Assembly: GCA_965203985.1 (NCBI GenBank)
Contig: CBDBDS010000013.1
Span: forward strand, 868,001 to 932,000
DNA from: Bin87 sp965203985
GTDB lineage: Bacteria > Chloroflexota > Dehalococcoidia > Lucifugimonadales > UBA3495
Direction: 5' to 3'
DNA length: 64,000 bases
Below the pieces are notes generated by a model, which was not told the DNA's origin, made no database searches, and saw nothing but the letters and a program-made list of their open reading frames with translations. Shown here one piece after another: positions 15,820 through 24,752 of this stretch (its first letter is position 1; the number at the start of each line of letters is the position of its first letter). The position numbers were made by a program, and so were the translations under genes.

Positions 15820-16197
15820 ATGAACGTTACGCCGCTGGCCATCGAGAAACTCAAGGAAGTTATCACCGCCGAGGACGAGGCCGGTTCCGCCCTGCGGGTG
15901 GTGGCCATGCCTGCCGGCCACGGTTTGCAGTACATGCTGACCATGGAGAAGGAGCACCAGCCTGACGACACCGTGCTGCGCATGGACGGCATGGAGTTCC
16001 TTATGGACTCTGACAGCGCGCCGTTCCTGGAAGAAGCCACCATCGACTACATCGAGGAGTTCGGCGGCCGGGTCGGGTTCGTCATCAACAACCCCATGTA
16101 CGCCGGCGGCGGATGCGGCAGCGGTGGCTGTGGTTGTGGCGGCGGCGGCTGTGGCTGTGGCGGCGGTGGATGCGGTGGCGGCTGCGGCGGGCACTAG
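15820..16197 (+). CDS. IscA/HesB-like protein with a Cys-Gly repeat tail
   Basis: 125 residues. Residues 1-93 follow the A-type Fe-S carrier fold ('ALRVVAMPAG', 'FLMDSDSAPFLEEATIDYIEE', 'GFVINNP'). Canonical IscA uses one Cys near residue 35 and a CxC near the end. Here the first Cys position is His34 ('PAGHGLQY'). The end is a tail of about 27 residues with seven Cys, most of them Gly-separated. AGGAG lies 8 nt before the ATG. It could still bind Fe-S or another metal through the tail. A hairpin terminator follows. Confidence 0.8.
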   Translation: MNVTPLAIEKLKEVITAEDEAGSALRVVAMPAGHGLQYMLTMEKEHQPDDTVLRMDGMEFLMDSDSAPFLEEATIDYIEEFGGRVGFVINNPMYAGGGCGSGGCGCGGGGCGCGGGGCGGGCGGH

Positions 16198-16257
16198 GCC
16201 GTCGCAATCTCCGGCAGTCCCCGGCTGCGTCCGGGATTGCCGACAACCCTGTCAATT

Positions 16258-16287
16258 GCCCCGGCGCTACCGGCTGCCGGGGCTTTC
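16258..16287 (+). terminator. Intrinsic terminator after the IscA-like gene
   Basis: The stem GCCCCGGC / GCCGGGGC has a 10-base loop and is followed by a short TTTCG tail, about 60 bp after the stop codon. Confidence 0.6.
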
Positions 16288-16388
16288 GCATCGCAGCCCG
16301 TCAAAGGCCCATAACGGCAGCGCGGGCTGTTGAATAACCAAAGCGAAGGTTGTCATCATAGGATAATCATTCAAGCAGGAGTCCTATC

Positions 16389-17204
16389 ATGAAAATCTGG
16401 CCCACCGTCTCGAAAGAGCAATGCCTGAGCCGACTGCGCAAGGACGTATCGGCCTGGAACGATTTGCGGACCAGCGCGGACCTCACCGGCACGTCCTTTG
16501 CCAACGCGCGGTTGCATGGAGCGGATCTGTCGTGGGCCAACTTGACTCATCTGGACTTCAGCGGCTCCGACCTTGGCGACGCCGACCTGCGCGGCGCCGA
16601 CCTGCACTTCTGCAACCTGAGCGGAGCCAATTTGCAGAGCGCCGACCTGCGCGGAGCGAGCCTGCAGGGGGCCACCCTGAGCGAGGCCAACCTGTCCTAC
16701 GCCCAACTGCAAGGGGCGAACCTGGCGCGGGCCGACCTGAGCCAGATCACCCTGCGGGGCGCCGACCTGGGCTACGCGGTGCTGCGTGGCACCTATTCCA
16801 GCTTTTCGGACTTTTCAGAAGCGAACCTGACCTGGGCCGACATGCAGTCCGCCAACTTGTCGAACTCCACCTTCTACAAGACGGTGTTCACGGATGCCAC
16901 CCTGGCCCAGGCGAACCTGGCCCACGCCAACTTCAACCTGGCGTTGCTGGACAATACCGACCTTGACGAGGCTTTTCTGCACGACACGATCTTTGCCGCG
17001 CTGGACCTGTGCGGCGCCAAGAACCTGGGTACGGTGCAACACGAGCCCTCGTCCATCTTGAGCATCGGAACGGACACACTGCTCAACACCCTGCGGAGTT
17101 CCGGCGGCATGTATTCGTCCGAGCTGGAGGTATTCTTCTCCAGGGGCGGCGTGTCCATTGATATGCTGGCCTCGATACGACCGGTCAGCGCGCCGGCATC
17201 CTGA
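16389..17204 (+). CDS. Pentapeptide-repeat protein
   Basis: 271 residues. Residues 30-205 are about 35 tandem A(D/N)LXX pentapeptides ('GADLSWANLTHLDFSG', 'GANLQSADLRGASLQGATL'), which fold into a right-handed square beta helix. The final 60 residues are not repetitive. Roles in the family range from gyrase protection to scaffold; nothing here decides between them. There is no signal peptide, so it is probably cytoplasmic. AGGAG lies 7 nt before the ATG. Confidence 0.9.
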   Translation: MKIWPTVSKEQCLSRLRKDVSAWNDLRTSADLTGTSFANARLHGADLSWANLTHLDFSGSDLGDADLRGADLHFCNLSGANLQSADLRGASLQGATLSEANLSYAQLQGANLARADLSQITLRGADLGYAVLRGTYSSFSDFSEANLTWADMQSANLSNSTFYKTVFTDATLAQANLAHANFNLALLDNTDLDEAFLHDTIFAALDLCGAKNLGTVQHEPSSILSIGTDTLLNTLRSSGGMYSSELEVFFSRGGVSIDMLASIRPVSAPAS

Positions 17205-17295
17205 CGCGGTTGCCGCGTCGCGCAGGCTCGACCCACAAGGTAAAGCACGGCAGCGTTGACCGTCCCGCAACCCAAAGACAAGGAGCGTCGCCCTG

Positions 17296-19038
17296 ATGTC
17301 AGCCTCACCCCACGGCATCCGTTACTCGGCCCACCGCCCGGTGGTCATGGGGCGCAACGGCATGGTTTGCGCCGGCCATCCGCTGGCTGCCCAGGCCGGA
17401 GTATCCGTCCTGCAAAAGGGCGGCAACGCGTTCGACGCCGCCATCGCCACGGCAGCGGTCCTCAACGTCGTCGAGCCCCTGATGTCCGGCGTCGGCGGTG
17501 ACGGGTTCGTCATGGCCTACCGCTCGGAGGACGACTCCCTGCGGGTTTCCAACGGGACGGGAGCCGCGCCCTACGCGGCAACCCTGGAGCGGTACCGCGA
17601 CGGCATTCCGATGAAAGGCATCCTGAGCGTGTCGGTGCCGGGCCTGCTCAACGCGTGGCTGGACGTCCATTCCGAGTACGGATCGCTGCCGTTGGCAGAG
17701 GTGTTCGCCCCGGCCATCGCCCTGGCCGATGATGGGTTCCCAGTGACCCACTACTTGGCGTCGGCCATCGCCGGCGATTCGCTGCTGTGTGAGTTTCCCA
17801 CCAGCCGGGCGATCTTCACGCGGGACGGATCGGGGGAGCCGCTGCGGGCGGGAGATATTCTGCGGCAGGCTAACCTGGCCCGCACGCTGTCGGCCATCGC
17901 GGCGCAGGGACGCGACGTGTTCTACCGGGGAGAGATCGGCGAAGCCATCGTGCGGTTCAGCGAGGAACAGGGCGGGCTGCTCACCATGGCCGACCTGAAC
18001 GACTGCTCCGCGCGTTGGCAGGACCCGATCTCCACGGACTACGGCGACTACACGGTGTACGAGGCTCCGCCCAACTCCAGCGGACACATCCTGCTGCAGG
18101 AACTCAACGTCATCCGGCAGCACGACATGGCGAGCCTGGGGTTCGGATCGGCCGAGTCCATCCACCTGATGGTGGAAGCCAAGAAGATGGCGTTCGCGGA
18201 CCGGGAGGCCTACGTGGCGGACCCCGACTACATCGACGTGCCGGTAGCCGGCATGCTGTCCGCCGAGTACGCGCGGGAACGCGCCGCCACTATCGACCTG
18301 GCGCGGGCCTCGGCGAACGTTGTCGCGGGAGATCCCTGGCCGCACCAACCGGCGGGTCAACGGCGTTCGCCGGCCGGCGTGGGCGCCCGGCGTCGCGGCC
18401 CGCGCTCCGAGCAGGAAGACACCACGTGTTTCGTGGTGGCGGACCGGGCGGGCAACGCGGTGTGCCAGTTGCAGAGCATCCAGAGCGGCTGGGGCTCTTC
18501 GCTGGTGGCCGGCGATACCGGCATCCTGCTGAACAACCGCATGACCTACTGGCACCTGGACCCGGACCATGTGGACTGCCTGCAGCCGGGCAAGCGCGTG
18601 CGCCATACGATGAACCCGGTGATGGTGTTCCGCCGTTCGCCGTCCGGCAACGGCAGTGGCTCTTCAAGCCGTCGCCTGACCTACGTGCTGGGCACGCCCG
18701 GAGCCGATTGCCAGGTGCAGAGCAACATGCAGGTGATCACCAACTTGGTGGACTACGGGATGACGGTGCAGGAAGCCGTGGAAGCCCCGCGCTGGAAGCA
18801 CGTGGGCGACGGCACCGAGTCCACGGTTCCCCATACCGCAGTGGACAGATTACTGATCGAAAATCGCTTTGACGCGGACGCGCTGCGTCAGTTGCGGGCG
18901 ATGGGCCACCCGGTGCACGAACTGGGCGCGTGGGACGGCGTGACCGGCCGGGAAATGGCGCTGTACATCGACCCCGACACCGGAGCGCTGCACGGCGCCG
19001 CCGACCCCCGGTACGACGGGTACGCGGTGGGGTGGTAG
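17296..19038 (+). CDS. Gamma-glutamyltransferase family protein
   Basis: 580 residues of the Ntn-hydrolase GGT family. Motifs are 'MVCAGHPLAAQAGVSVLQKGGNAFDAAIA', 'EPLMSGVGGDGF' and the maturation site before Thr in 'QEDTTCFVV'. Most relatives have DTTH there; this one has DTTC. The small subunit includes 'NPVMVFR' and 'PRWKHVGDG'. No signal peptide is evident, so it is likely cytoplasmic, unlike E. coli GGT. It might hydrolyse glutathione-like thiols or other gamma-glutamyl or amide compounds. AAGGAG lies about 10 nt before the ATG. Confidence 0.9.
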   Translation: MSASPHGIRYSAHRPVVMGRNGMVCAGHPLAAQAGVSVLQKGGNAFDAAIATAAVLNVVEPLMSGVGGDGFVMAYRSEDDSLRVSNGTGAAPYAATLERYRDGIPMKGILSVSVPGLLNAWLDVHSEYGSLPLAEVFAPAIALADDGFPVTHYLASAIAGDSLLCEFPTSRAIFTRDGSGEPLRAGDILRQANLARTLSAIAAQGRDVFYRGEIGEAIVRFSEEQGGLLTMADLNDCSARWQDPISTDYGDYTVYEAPPNSSGHILLQELNVIRQHDMASLGFGSAESIHLMVEAKKMAFADREAYVADPDYIDVPVAGMLSAEYARERAATIDLARASANVVAGDPWPHQPAGQRRSPAGVGARRRGPRSEQEDTTCFVVADRAGNAVCQLQSIQSGWGSSLVAGDTGILLNNRMTYWHLDPDHVDCLQPGKRVRHTMNPVMVFRRSPSGNGSGSSSRRLTYVLGTPGADCQVQSNMQVITNLVDYGMTVQEAVEAPRWKHVGDGTESTVPHTAVDRLLIENRFDADALRQLRAMGHPVHELGAWDGVTGREMALYIDPDTGALHGAADPRYDGYAVGW

Positions 19039-19099
19039 CAGGTTGACGAAAGGTGACCGTTGTAGTAGGTTTGAGTCAGCAGTCGGGAGGGCCGCCTTA

Positions 19100-19142
19100 A
19101 GCAGTCCGTTGAGACGTGGATCTCACTTGGCTGCTCTTTTTT
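19100..19142 (+). terminator. Intrinsic terminator after gamma-glutamyltransferase
   Basis: A stem of AGCAG/CTGCT with inner TGAGA/TCTCA arms is followed by C and a run of six T. It starts about 60 bp after the stop codon. Confidence 0.7.
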
Positions 19143-19215
19143 ATGGCGCATCGCCTGCGACCCCGAAACGATGCACAACGACGGGTAATGTGAGGGCCGG
19201 CATCCTCGAGGTCTC

Positions 19216-19302
19216 ATGATGGATGAGCGATTGGAGCTTATGGAATTGCGTACCAACGCGCTCTACTTCGTTGTAGGTCAACTGGGTAGAAAATCAACTT
19301 AG
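19216..19302 (+). CDS. Possible 28-residue protein upstream of DUF3800
   Basis: The frame encodes a helical peptide starting 'MMDERLELMELRTNALYFVV' with GAGG 6 nt before the ATG. It resembles the start of small helical proteins and may be a truncated gene. A second small frame follows at 19329. Confidence 0.3.
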   Translation: MMDERLELMELRTNALYFVVGQLGRKST

Positions 19303-19328
19303 ACGCTGAACAAGTTGAGTGGACGTTT

Positions 19329-19448
19329 ATGAACAGCGAAATGGCAAGTATCCTGGACGATATACGCGGCCAAGATTACACGTTGAGAGTTGCGGTTCAA
19401 GTTATGGCGTTGGTCAACCCTGACGGGGCGTCAGAACCATCGGGTTAA
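19329..19448 (+). CDS. Possible 39-residue protein upstream of DUF3800
   Basis: The frame starts 'MNSEMASILDDIRGQDYTLR' and ends 26 bp before the DUF3800 gene. Together with the frame at 19216 it may be the two halves of one frameshifted small gene, or a short partner protein. The ribosome site is weak. Confidence 0.3.
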   Translation: MNSEMASILDDIRGQDYTLRVAVQVMALVNPDGASEPSG

Positions 19449-19473
19449 ATTCAATAAAATTCCCCCTTCCATT

Positions 19474-20220
19474 ATGTACCTACTATATCTGGACGAGGCA
19501 GGGGACGCCAAAAACCGGAGTGAAAAGAACTTCGTGTTAGCGGGCATAGCCGTCTTCGAGCGACAGGCTTATTGGTTGCAACATGAGTTGGAGCAATTGG
19601 TAGCAGGTTTGGCTCACCCTGAGCCGGAGCGGTTTGAATTGCACGGCAACCAAATTTTCGCCGGTCGGGGTTGGTGGCGCGGAATACGTTCAAGGGATAA
19701 GCGTTGTGCCGTCATATCTGGCGGCTTATCCATCGCTAAGGCCTTGCCTCCTAATCAGTGGCGGCTATTCGGAGCAGTGGTGGACAAGCAGTCTCGGGCC
19801 CCGGAAGACCCCGTTGAATACGCCTTCGAGCAAATTTGCAATCGATTCGACCTCTTTCTCCGCCGCTTGCACCGTCAAGGCTACCCTCAGCAGGGGTTGA
19901 TTGTACTGGACAAGTCAACGCAAGAAACCCGGCTGCAATCCTTGGCCTCCGAGTTCCGAAACTACGGCCATCGTTGGGGCTCTATGCACAACTTGGCTGA
20001 TGTTCCGTTTTTCGTGGACTCGAAGGCAACGCGAGGCATACAGTACGCCGATCTGGTTGCCTACGCCATTTGGCGGAAGTATGAAAAAGGCGATGACCAG
20101 TTTTTCAACGTGATTGCAGGCTCGTTCGACCGAGAAAGCGGTATCGTTCACGGCCTGCACCACTTTCGAAACCTCGCCGACCCCTGCGACTGCCCGGGCT
20201 GCGCTCCCCGGTTCATTTAG
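19474..20220 (+). CDS. DUF3800 protein
   Basis: 248 residues. The N-terminal strand 'MYLLYLDEAGD' and the C-terminal 'RGIQYADLVAYAIWRKYEKG' are the conserved acidic ends of DUF3800, which has an RNase H-like fold and is frequent in mobile and defence neighbourhoods. Family activity is not established. No clear ribosome site precedes the ATG. Lower apparent GC than nearby metabolic genes and two tiny frames upstream suggest acquired DNA. Confidence 0.8.
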   Translation: MYLLYLDEAGDAKNRSEKNFVLAGIAVFERQAYWLQHELEQLVAGLAHPEPERFELHGNQIFAGRGWWRGIRSRDKRCAVISGGLSIAKALPPNQWRLFGAVVDKQSRAPEDPVEYAFEQICNRFDLFLRRLHRQGYPQQGLIVLDKSTQETRLQSLASEFRNYGHRWGSMHNLADVPFFVDSKATRGIQYADLVAYAIWRKYEKGDDQFFNVIAGSFDRESGIVHGLHHFRNLADPCDCPGCAPRFI

Positions 20221-20234
20221 CTCTCCCCCTCCGT

Positions 20235-20263
20235 TTGTAACCGCCGGTCCAAGGCACTACAAT
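20235..20263 (+). promoter_or_regulatory. Sigma-70-like promoter
   Basis: TTGTAA at 20235-20240 and TACAAT at 20258-20263 have a 17 bp spacer. They lie 64 bp upstream of the start of the gene at 20327. Confidence 0.5.
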
Positions 20264-20326
20264 TGCGGTATGCTCAGGGTGGGTAGTTAGCGTCTCCACT
20301 ATCACCCGGCAAGATGGTTGATCATA

Positions 20327-20815
20327 ATGCGAATGCCAGGACAACGCCGCAGCCAGGAACCCGACGAGGTGGGGCAGCGCGCCGGCCTGTTCGCGGAATC
20401 GATCCGTGACGGGGACATGGACCTGGCCTGGTCGATGCTGTCCAAAGAAACCCGCGGGATGCGCATGGGCGTTTGGGCCACCCGCCTGAACATCGATATG
20501 CAGGTGGCCTACCGCGCCGCCTACGACCCCGACCACCCCATGCGGGATTCGATGATGGACGACTTCCGCACCACCGTCCTGCGCCTGTGGCCGCTGGAAG
20601 ACCTGTCGGAACTGGCCGCGGCTCCCACCCGGTACGTTGACGACGAGCACGCGTTCGTGTTCCTGCCCTTCGGTGTGACCGACGAGACCGTGGTGCAGCA
20701 CAGCCGGCTGATGTCGGGCCTGATGATCCCGATGCTGCTGGAAGACTCCCAGTGGCAGGTCGACCTGCCCGGCTGGCGGTTCCTGGATACGTCCGGCCAG
20801 GGCGGCAATGGCTAG
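20327..20815 (+). CDS. Hypothetical protein
   Basis: 162 residues. The sequence suggests an NTF2-like or lumazine-binding-like scaffold: the N-terminal helices 'GLFAESIRDGDMDLAWSMLSKETRGMRMGVW', then strands ending 'SQWQVDLPGWRFLDTSG'. That is the typical pattern of proteins summarising 'ill-defined survival' DUFs, but I cannot name a family. ATG at 20327 is used; a TTG at 20318 is in frame. Overlaps the HNH gene by 8 bp, so the two are translationally coupled. Confidence 0.55.
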   Translation: MRMPGQRRSQEPDEVGQRAGLFAESIRDGDMDLAWSMLSKETRGMRMGVWATRLNIDMQVAYRAAYDPDHPMRDSMMDDFRTTVLRLWPLEDLSELAAAPTRYVDDEHAFVFLPFGVTDETVVQHSRLMSGLMIPMLLEDSQWQVDLPGWRFLDTSGQGGNG

Positions 20816-21209
20816 GCGGCCCCCGCGCACCCGTTCTCGCGGCGCGCGGAAAGAGCAAGCCGTTGCACCCGTCTCTCCGGAACACTCGCCCGAAGACGGG
20901 GCGGTGATACGACCGCGACGCGCCCGGGGAGACCGTGACTCCTGCGAACTATGTGAACGGGCTGTGGAGCGTTTCACCGTCCATCACCTGATCCCCCGGG
21001 CTCGGGGTGGGAACCACGGGCCTACCGCGCTGCTGTGCTCCACGTGCCACCGGCAGGTCCACGCCATGTTTTCGGTGACCACGCTGGCCGAGGAGATGTA
21101 CAGCGTGGAACTGCTCAGATCGAACCCGCGGGTCGCGGACTTCCTGCGCTGGATGCGTAAACAGCGAGGCGCGAGCTTTCGGGTGCGCCGTTCTCGCGAA
21201 CGAGGATAA
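20808..21209 (+). CDS. HNH endonuclease domain protein
   Basis: 133 residues. A basic N-terminal 40 residues are followed by a zinc-containing HNH core: 'CELC' (about residue 46), 'VHHLIPRARGGNHG' with the HH/N active site, and 'LLCSTCHRQVHAMF'. Such small HNH proteins nick or cut DNA, often in phage or defence contexts; single-domain ones are also found alone in chromosomes. The gene overlaps the end of the gene at 20327 by 8 bp. Confidence 0.8.
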   Translation: MARRPPRTRSRGARKEQAVAPVSPEHSPEDGAVIRPRRARGDRDSCELCERAVERFTVHHLIPRARGGNHGPTALLCSTCHRQVHAMFSVTTLAEEMYSVELLRSNPRVADFLRWMRKQRGASFRVRRSRERG

Positions 21210-21264
21210 CTTCGCTAAATCCGCTCCGTGATATGATTCGTTATGGGGATTGCGGCAGAACGAT

Positions 21265-21756
21265 ATGGCAGGATCAGCAAAACTTTCACCTGAGCAAGTG
21301 AGCGACGCGATTCGCGCTGGCCTTAGAGAAGGCCGGCAGCCGGTTGACCTGTCGCCGGCAGAAGCGTCACAGCAGTCTGCGGTTTATCGCGGCAATCTGG
21401 GGCACTACCTGCGTCATGCGCAAACCAGCCTGGAACAAGACGACCATCTGCAGGCTGCCGAAAAATCCTGGGGATCATACGCGCAAACGATCAAGGCTAT
21501 TGGGGCCGATCATTTGCTGCGTATCACCCACCATGCGAGCATCATCGGCGTGGCTGGGCATCTCGCTGAGCTTGCGGCCAACATTGATCCGGAATCAGGA
21601 GTCGTGCTCAGGCACGGATTGTCGGCGGCTCGTAGCTTGCACCAGCATTTTTACGAAAATGATCTGCCAAATCGAATCGTCGTTGAAAACGTGAGCGATG
21701 TAGGTACCGCAATCGACTTGCTGCAAGAACTGTTTACAGCGGACCCCTCAGCGTAA
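21265..21756 (+). CDS. PaREP1/HEPN-like protein
   Basis: 163 residues. The central stretch 'RHAQTSLEQDDHLQAAEKSWGSYAQTIKAIGA' is the PaREP1-type helical signature (a HEPN-related family). It is followed by 'HHASIIGVAGHLAEL' and an aromatic 'LHQHFYENDLP'. A relative sits at 40616 ('GSEKLWGSAAHAVMAVA'). Its role is probably RNA-related or a small-molecule-domain partner; no direct evidence. The stop codon overlaps the start of the FAD oxidase by 1 bp (TAATG). Confidence 0.65.
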   Translation: MAGSAKLSPEQVSDAIRAGLREGRQPVDLSPAEASQQSAVYRGNLGHYLRHAQTSLEQDDHLQAAEKSWGSYAQTIKAIGADHLLRITHHASIIGVAGHLAELAANIDPESGVVLRHGLSAARSLHQHFYENDLPNRIVVENVSDVGTAIDLLQELFTADPSA

Positions 21757-22958
21757 TGACCAGCGCGACGGAAACCGCGGATGTCGTAATCATCGGTGGC
21801 GGCGTGATGGGTTGCAGCATCGCCTGCAACCTGGCCCTGACTGCCGGCGACCATGGGCTGCGGCGCATTGTGTTGCTGGAACGCGACACCCTGGGCAGCG
21901 GGTCCACGGGGCGTAGCAGCGGCGCGGTCCGCATGCACTACTCCACCGCCGTAAACGCCGAACTGGCGTGGCGGAGCCTGCACATCTTCCGCAACTTCGC
22001 AGAAATGATCGGCGGCGAGTGCGGGTACACCCGCACCGGCTACCTGGTGTTTGCCGGAGCGGACGACCTGCCGTCCTTTCGCGCGAACATCGCCACGCAG
22101 CAGTCGGTGGGCGTGATCACCGACATCATCAGCGCCGCCGACGCTGCGGAACTGGCGCCGGGGTTTGAGGTCGCCGACGCGGCGGGCATCGCCTACGAGC
22201 CCTATTCCGGCCACGCCGATGCCTCGGGCACTGCCTACGCCTACGCCACCCGCGCCCGAAGCGAGGGCGTAACTATTCGTCTGCAGACCCCTGCGAGATC
22301 CATCGAGACCAGCGAAGACGGCAGCCGGGTCGTTGCGGTGCGAACCGCCTCCGGTGATCGCATCGAGACCGGCATCGCGGTGGTGGCCACGGGCCCGTGG
22401 ACGGCTCGCTTCCTGGCTCCTCACGGCATAGACGTGCCGCTGGTGGCAACGCGCCATGAGGTGCTGCATTTCCGGCGGCCGCTGGACGTGGTGCCCTATC
22501 ATCCCGGCGGGGCCGACATCGGCAACCGGATCTACTTCCGGCCGGAAGGTCAGGACCTCACGCTGGTGGGGAACGGCAACCACTCGGACGTTGTGGAGGA
22601 TCCGGAGGTATTCGCCCAGCGCGCCAGCCCGTCGTTCATCGAAGACGTGTGGCAGCGGCTGGCGCGGCGGATCCCCGCCATCGCCGATGCGGAACTGGCT
22701 TCCGGATACGCCGGGCTGTACACCAACACGCCGGACTCTCACCCCATCATGGACCGCGTCGACGACGTGGACGGGCTCTACCTGTGCACCGGTTTCAGCG
22801 GCCACGGGTTCAAGCTGTCCCCCATGGTTGGCGTGGTGATGGCCGAGTTGATTGGAAGCGGCGCGGCCGCGACCATGGATATCTCTCCGTTGCAGCTGTC
22901 CCGGTTTGCGGACGGCGCGCTGAATCACGCCGGTTACGGCTTCGACGTCCTGGTCTGA
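21756..22958 (+). CDS. FAD-dependent oxidoreductase (DAO/sarcosine-oxidase type)
   Basis: 400 residues. The FAD-binding Rossmann fold is 'DVVIIGGGVMGCSIACNLAL' (about 10-29), and the DAO family signature is 'LGSGSTGRSSGAVRMHYS'. The C-terminal 'YAGLYTNTPDSHPIMD' and 'GLYLCTGFSGHGFKLSPMVG' close the FAD site. It likely oxidises an N-methyl amino acid or amino acid such as sarcosine or glycine. The ABC exporter genes follow 9 bp downstream. Confidence 0.88.
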   Translation: MTSATETADVVIIGGGVMGCSIACNLALTAGDHGLRRIVLLERDTLGSGSTGRSSGAVRMHYSTAVNAELAWRSLHIFRNFAEMIGGECGYTRTGYLVFAGADDLPSFRANIATQQSVGVITDIISAADAAELAPGFEVADAAGIAYEPYSGHADASGTAYAYATRARSEGVTIRLQTPARSIETSEDGSRVVAVRTASGDRIETGIAVVATGPWTARFLAPHGIDVPLVATRHEVLHFRRPLDVVPYHPGGADIGNRIYFRPEGQDLTLVGNGNHSDVVEDPEVFAQRASPSFIEDVWQRLARRIPAIADAELASGYAGLYTNTPDSHPIMDRVDDVDGLYLCTGFSGHGFKLSPMVGVVMAELIGSGAAATMDISPLQLSRFADGALNHAGYGFDVLV

Positions 22959-22967
22959 AATCCGGCC

Positions 22968-23921
22968 GTGACCGATAACTTGCCCGTGCGTTCGGAGGGG
23001 GCCGTGCCGGCCGTCTCGGTTTCAGGCCTGACCAAGCGGTTCGGGCGGGTTACGGCGGTGGACGGCGTGAGCCTGGACATACCCTCCGGCGGGGTGTTCG
23101 GGCTGCTCGGTCCCAATGGGTCGGGCAAGACAACGCTGCTGTCGATGGTTTCGGGCTTTATCCGACCCACCGACGGGACGGTGACCCTGCTCGGGCACAA
23201 CGGGCCGGCCGGTCACGAGCGAGGGTTGGGCATGGTTGGCGCGCTGATCGAACGCCCCATCTTCTGGCCCTATATGTCGTGCCGGGACAACCTGAGGTGC
23301 CTGCAGGGAGTATATGGCACCGACGGCGGCGACGCGGAAATTGACGACCTGCTGGACACCGTCAACTTGGGCGGCGAGGCGGCGCGCCGCAAGTTCCGGG
23401 CCTGCTCCACCGGCATGAAACAACGCCTGGGGATCGCCGCCACCCTGCTGGGCAACCCGTCGTTGCTGATTCTCGATGAGCCGACCAACGGGCTGGATCC
23501 GGTCGGGATAGTCGAAGTGCGCGATCTCATACGCGGCCTGGCTGCTGACGGGCGCCGCACCGTGATCCTGGCGAGCCATTTGCTCAACGAGGTGGAACAG
23601 GTCTGCGACCAGGTTGCCGTGATGCGGCGGGGCAAGCTGCTGTACTGCGGCCCGGTTGCCGGTATGGGCGCCTCCGGGTCGGCGCTGGTTCGCACCACCG
23701 ATGACGACCGGGCGGACGCTGCGCTCACGGATGCCGGCTGGGAAATCAGGAGCCGGTCCGAGGACGGCCTGGAGGTGGCGGTCACGCCGGGACGCGAGTG
23801 GGAAATCAGCCGCGACCTCGCCGCCGCGGAAATTTACGTGTCGGGCCTGCGACCCCTGGGAGGCTCCCTGGAAGCCGGGTTCATGGAAGTCACGGGTGAC
23901 GCCGACGGAGGGTCCAAATGA
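22968..23921 (+). CDS. ABC transporter ATP-binding protein (DrrA/CcmA type)
   Basis: 317 residues. Walker A 'GPNGSGKTT', the Q-loop region, a slightly divergent signature 'CSTGMKQRLGIAATLLG' and Walker B 'LLILDEPTNGLD' are present, plus the H-loop 'ILASHLLNE'. The C-terminal 80 residues are the usual regulatory extension. It starts with GTG nine bp after the FAD oxidase. It pairs with the permease gene, overlapping it by 4 bp (ATGA). Confidence 0.92.
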   Translation: MTDNLPVRSEGAVPAVSVSGLTKRFGRVTAVDGVSLDIPSGGVFGLLGPNGSGKTTLLSMVSGFIRPTDGTVTLLGHNGPAGHERGLGMVGALIERPIFWPYMSCRDNLRCLQGVYGTDGGDAEIDDLLDTVNLGGEAARRKFRACSTGMKQRLGIAATLLGNPSLLILDEPTNGLDPVGIVEVRDLIRGLAADGRRTVILASHLLNEVEQVCDQVAVMRRGKLLYCGPVAGMGASGSALVRTTDDDRADAALTDAGWEIRSRSEDGLEVAVTPGREWEISRDLAAAEIYVSGLRPLGGSLEAGFMEVTGDADGGSK

Positions 23922-24742
23922 GGGACGCCAGCGCCATCGTAACCACGCTGCGCTGGGAGTGGTTCCGCCTGTCGCGGCGACCGGGCGCATGGGTGATCCT
24001 CGGCTTGTCGAGTGCTGCCGTAATCGGCGCGCTGGCAGTGGCGACGGCGCTGCTACATCTGACGCCCATCGACATGTCCATCGCGCCGCACGGTTTCCCG
24101 CTCCTGGCGTTCGAGGTACTGTCCCGGCTGGGTCCTTTCCTGGGGATCATCCTGGCGGCGATGGTCTTTGGCGGTGATCACGGCTGGGGGACCATGCGTC
24201 CCCTGCTGGCCCGAGGACAACCACGCTGGCAGTTGATGGTCGCCAAGCTCTCCCTGGTCGCCATCATCCTGGCGGCCCTATGGATTGCGGCGTGGATTTT
24301 GGCCGCCGTGGTTGGCCTTGTGGCCGGGGAATCCGGCACCGTGCCAGGAGAGTTGTTCCTGGACATCTCCGATGGATGGTTGGCGACCGTGGGATCATTC
24401 GCCGGCGCCTGGCTGGTCTCGATTGCCTATGCCGGTCTGGCGGCCCTGCTGTGCACGCTGGGGCGGTCCACCGCCTTCGGAATGGGAGCGGCCGTCGCCA
24501 TTCTGATTATCGAGTTCACCGTATATCCGGTGGCGGGCCTGATCTCGGACCTATTCTTGGACATCTCGCTGTCCGAGTATGTTCGCTGGACGCTCCACGG
24601 CACGTCGGGCGGCGTGATGGGTCGGGACGAAGACCTGAGCGCGTGGCTGTTCCTGCCCGCTACGCTGGCGTACATCACGGTGTTCTGCGCCCTGACGCTG
24701 CTGGTGACGGGACGGCGGGACGTGGGCAGCGGGAACGGTTAA
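23918..24742 (+). CDS. ABC-2 type permease
   Basis: 274 residues with about six hydrophobic segments, beginning 'WVILGLSSAAVIGALAVATALL' and including 'GIILAAMVFGGDHGWGTMRPLLARG', the typical ABC-2 coupling region. It forms an exporter with the ATPase upstream. The substrate is unknown. It ends 10 bp before the convergent end of the Eco29kI-like nuclease gene. Confidence 0.88.
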   Translation: MRDASAIVTTLRWEWFRLSRRPGAWVILGLSSAAVIGALAVATALLHLTPIDMSIAPHGFPLLAFEVLSRLGPFLGIILAAMVFGGDHGWGTMRPLLARGQPRWQLMVAKLSLVAIILAALWIAAWILAAVVGLVAGESGTVPGELFLDISDGWLATVGSFAGAWLVSIAYAGLAALLCTLGRSTAFGMGAAVAILIIEFTVYPVAGLISDLFLDISLSEYVRWTLHGTSGGVMGRDEDLSAWLFLPATLAYITVFCALTLLVTGRRDVGSGNG

Positions 24743-24752
24743 CCTGGTTTCA

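Noticed and set aside
17305..18606. 433-codon minus-strand frame opposite gamma-glutamyltransferase
   Set aside because: Shadow of a gene with clear GGT motifs; composition dominated by Arg, Val, His and Gly.
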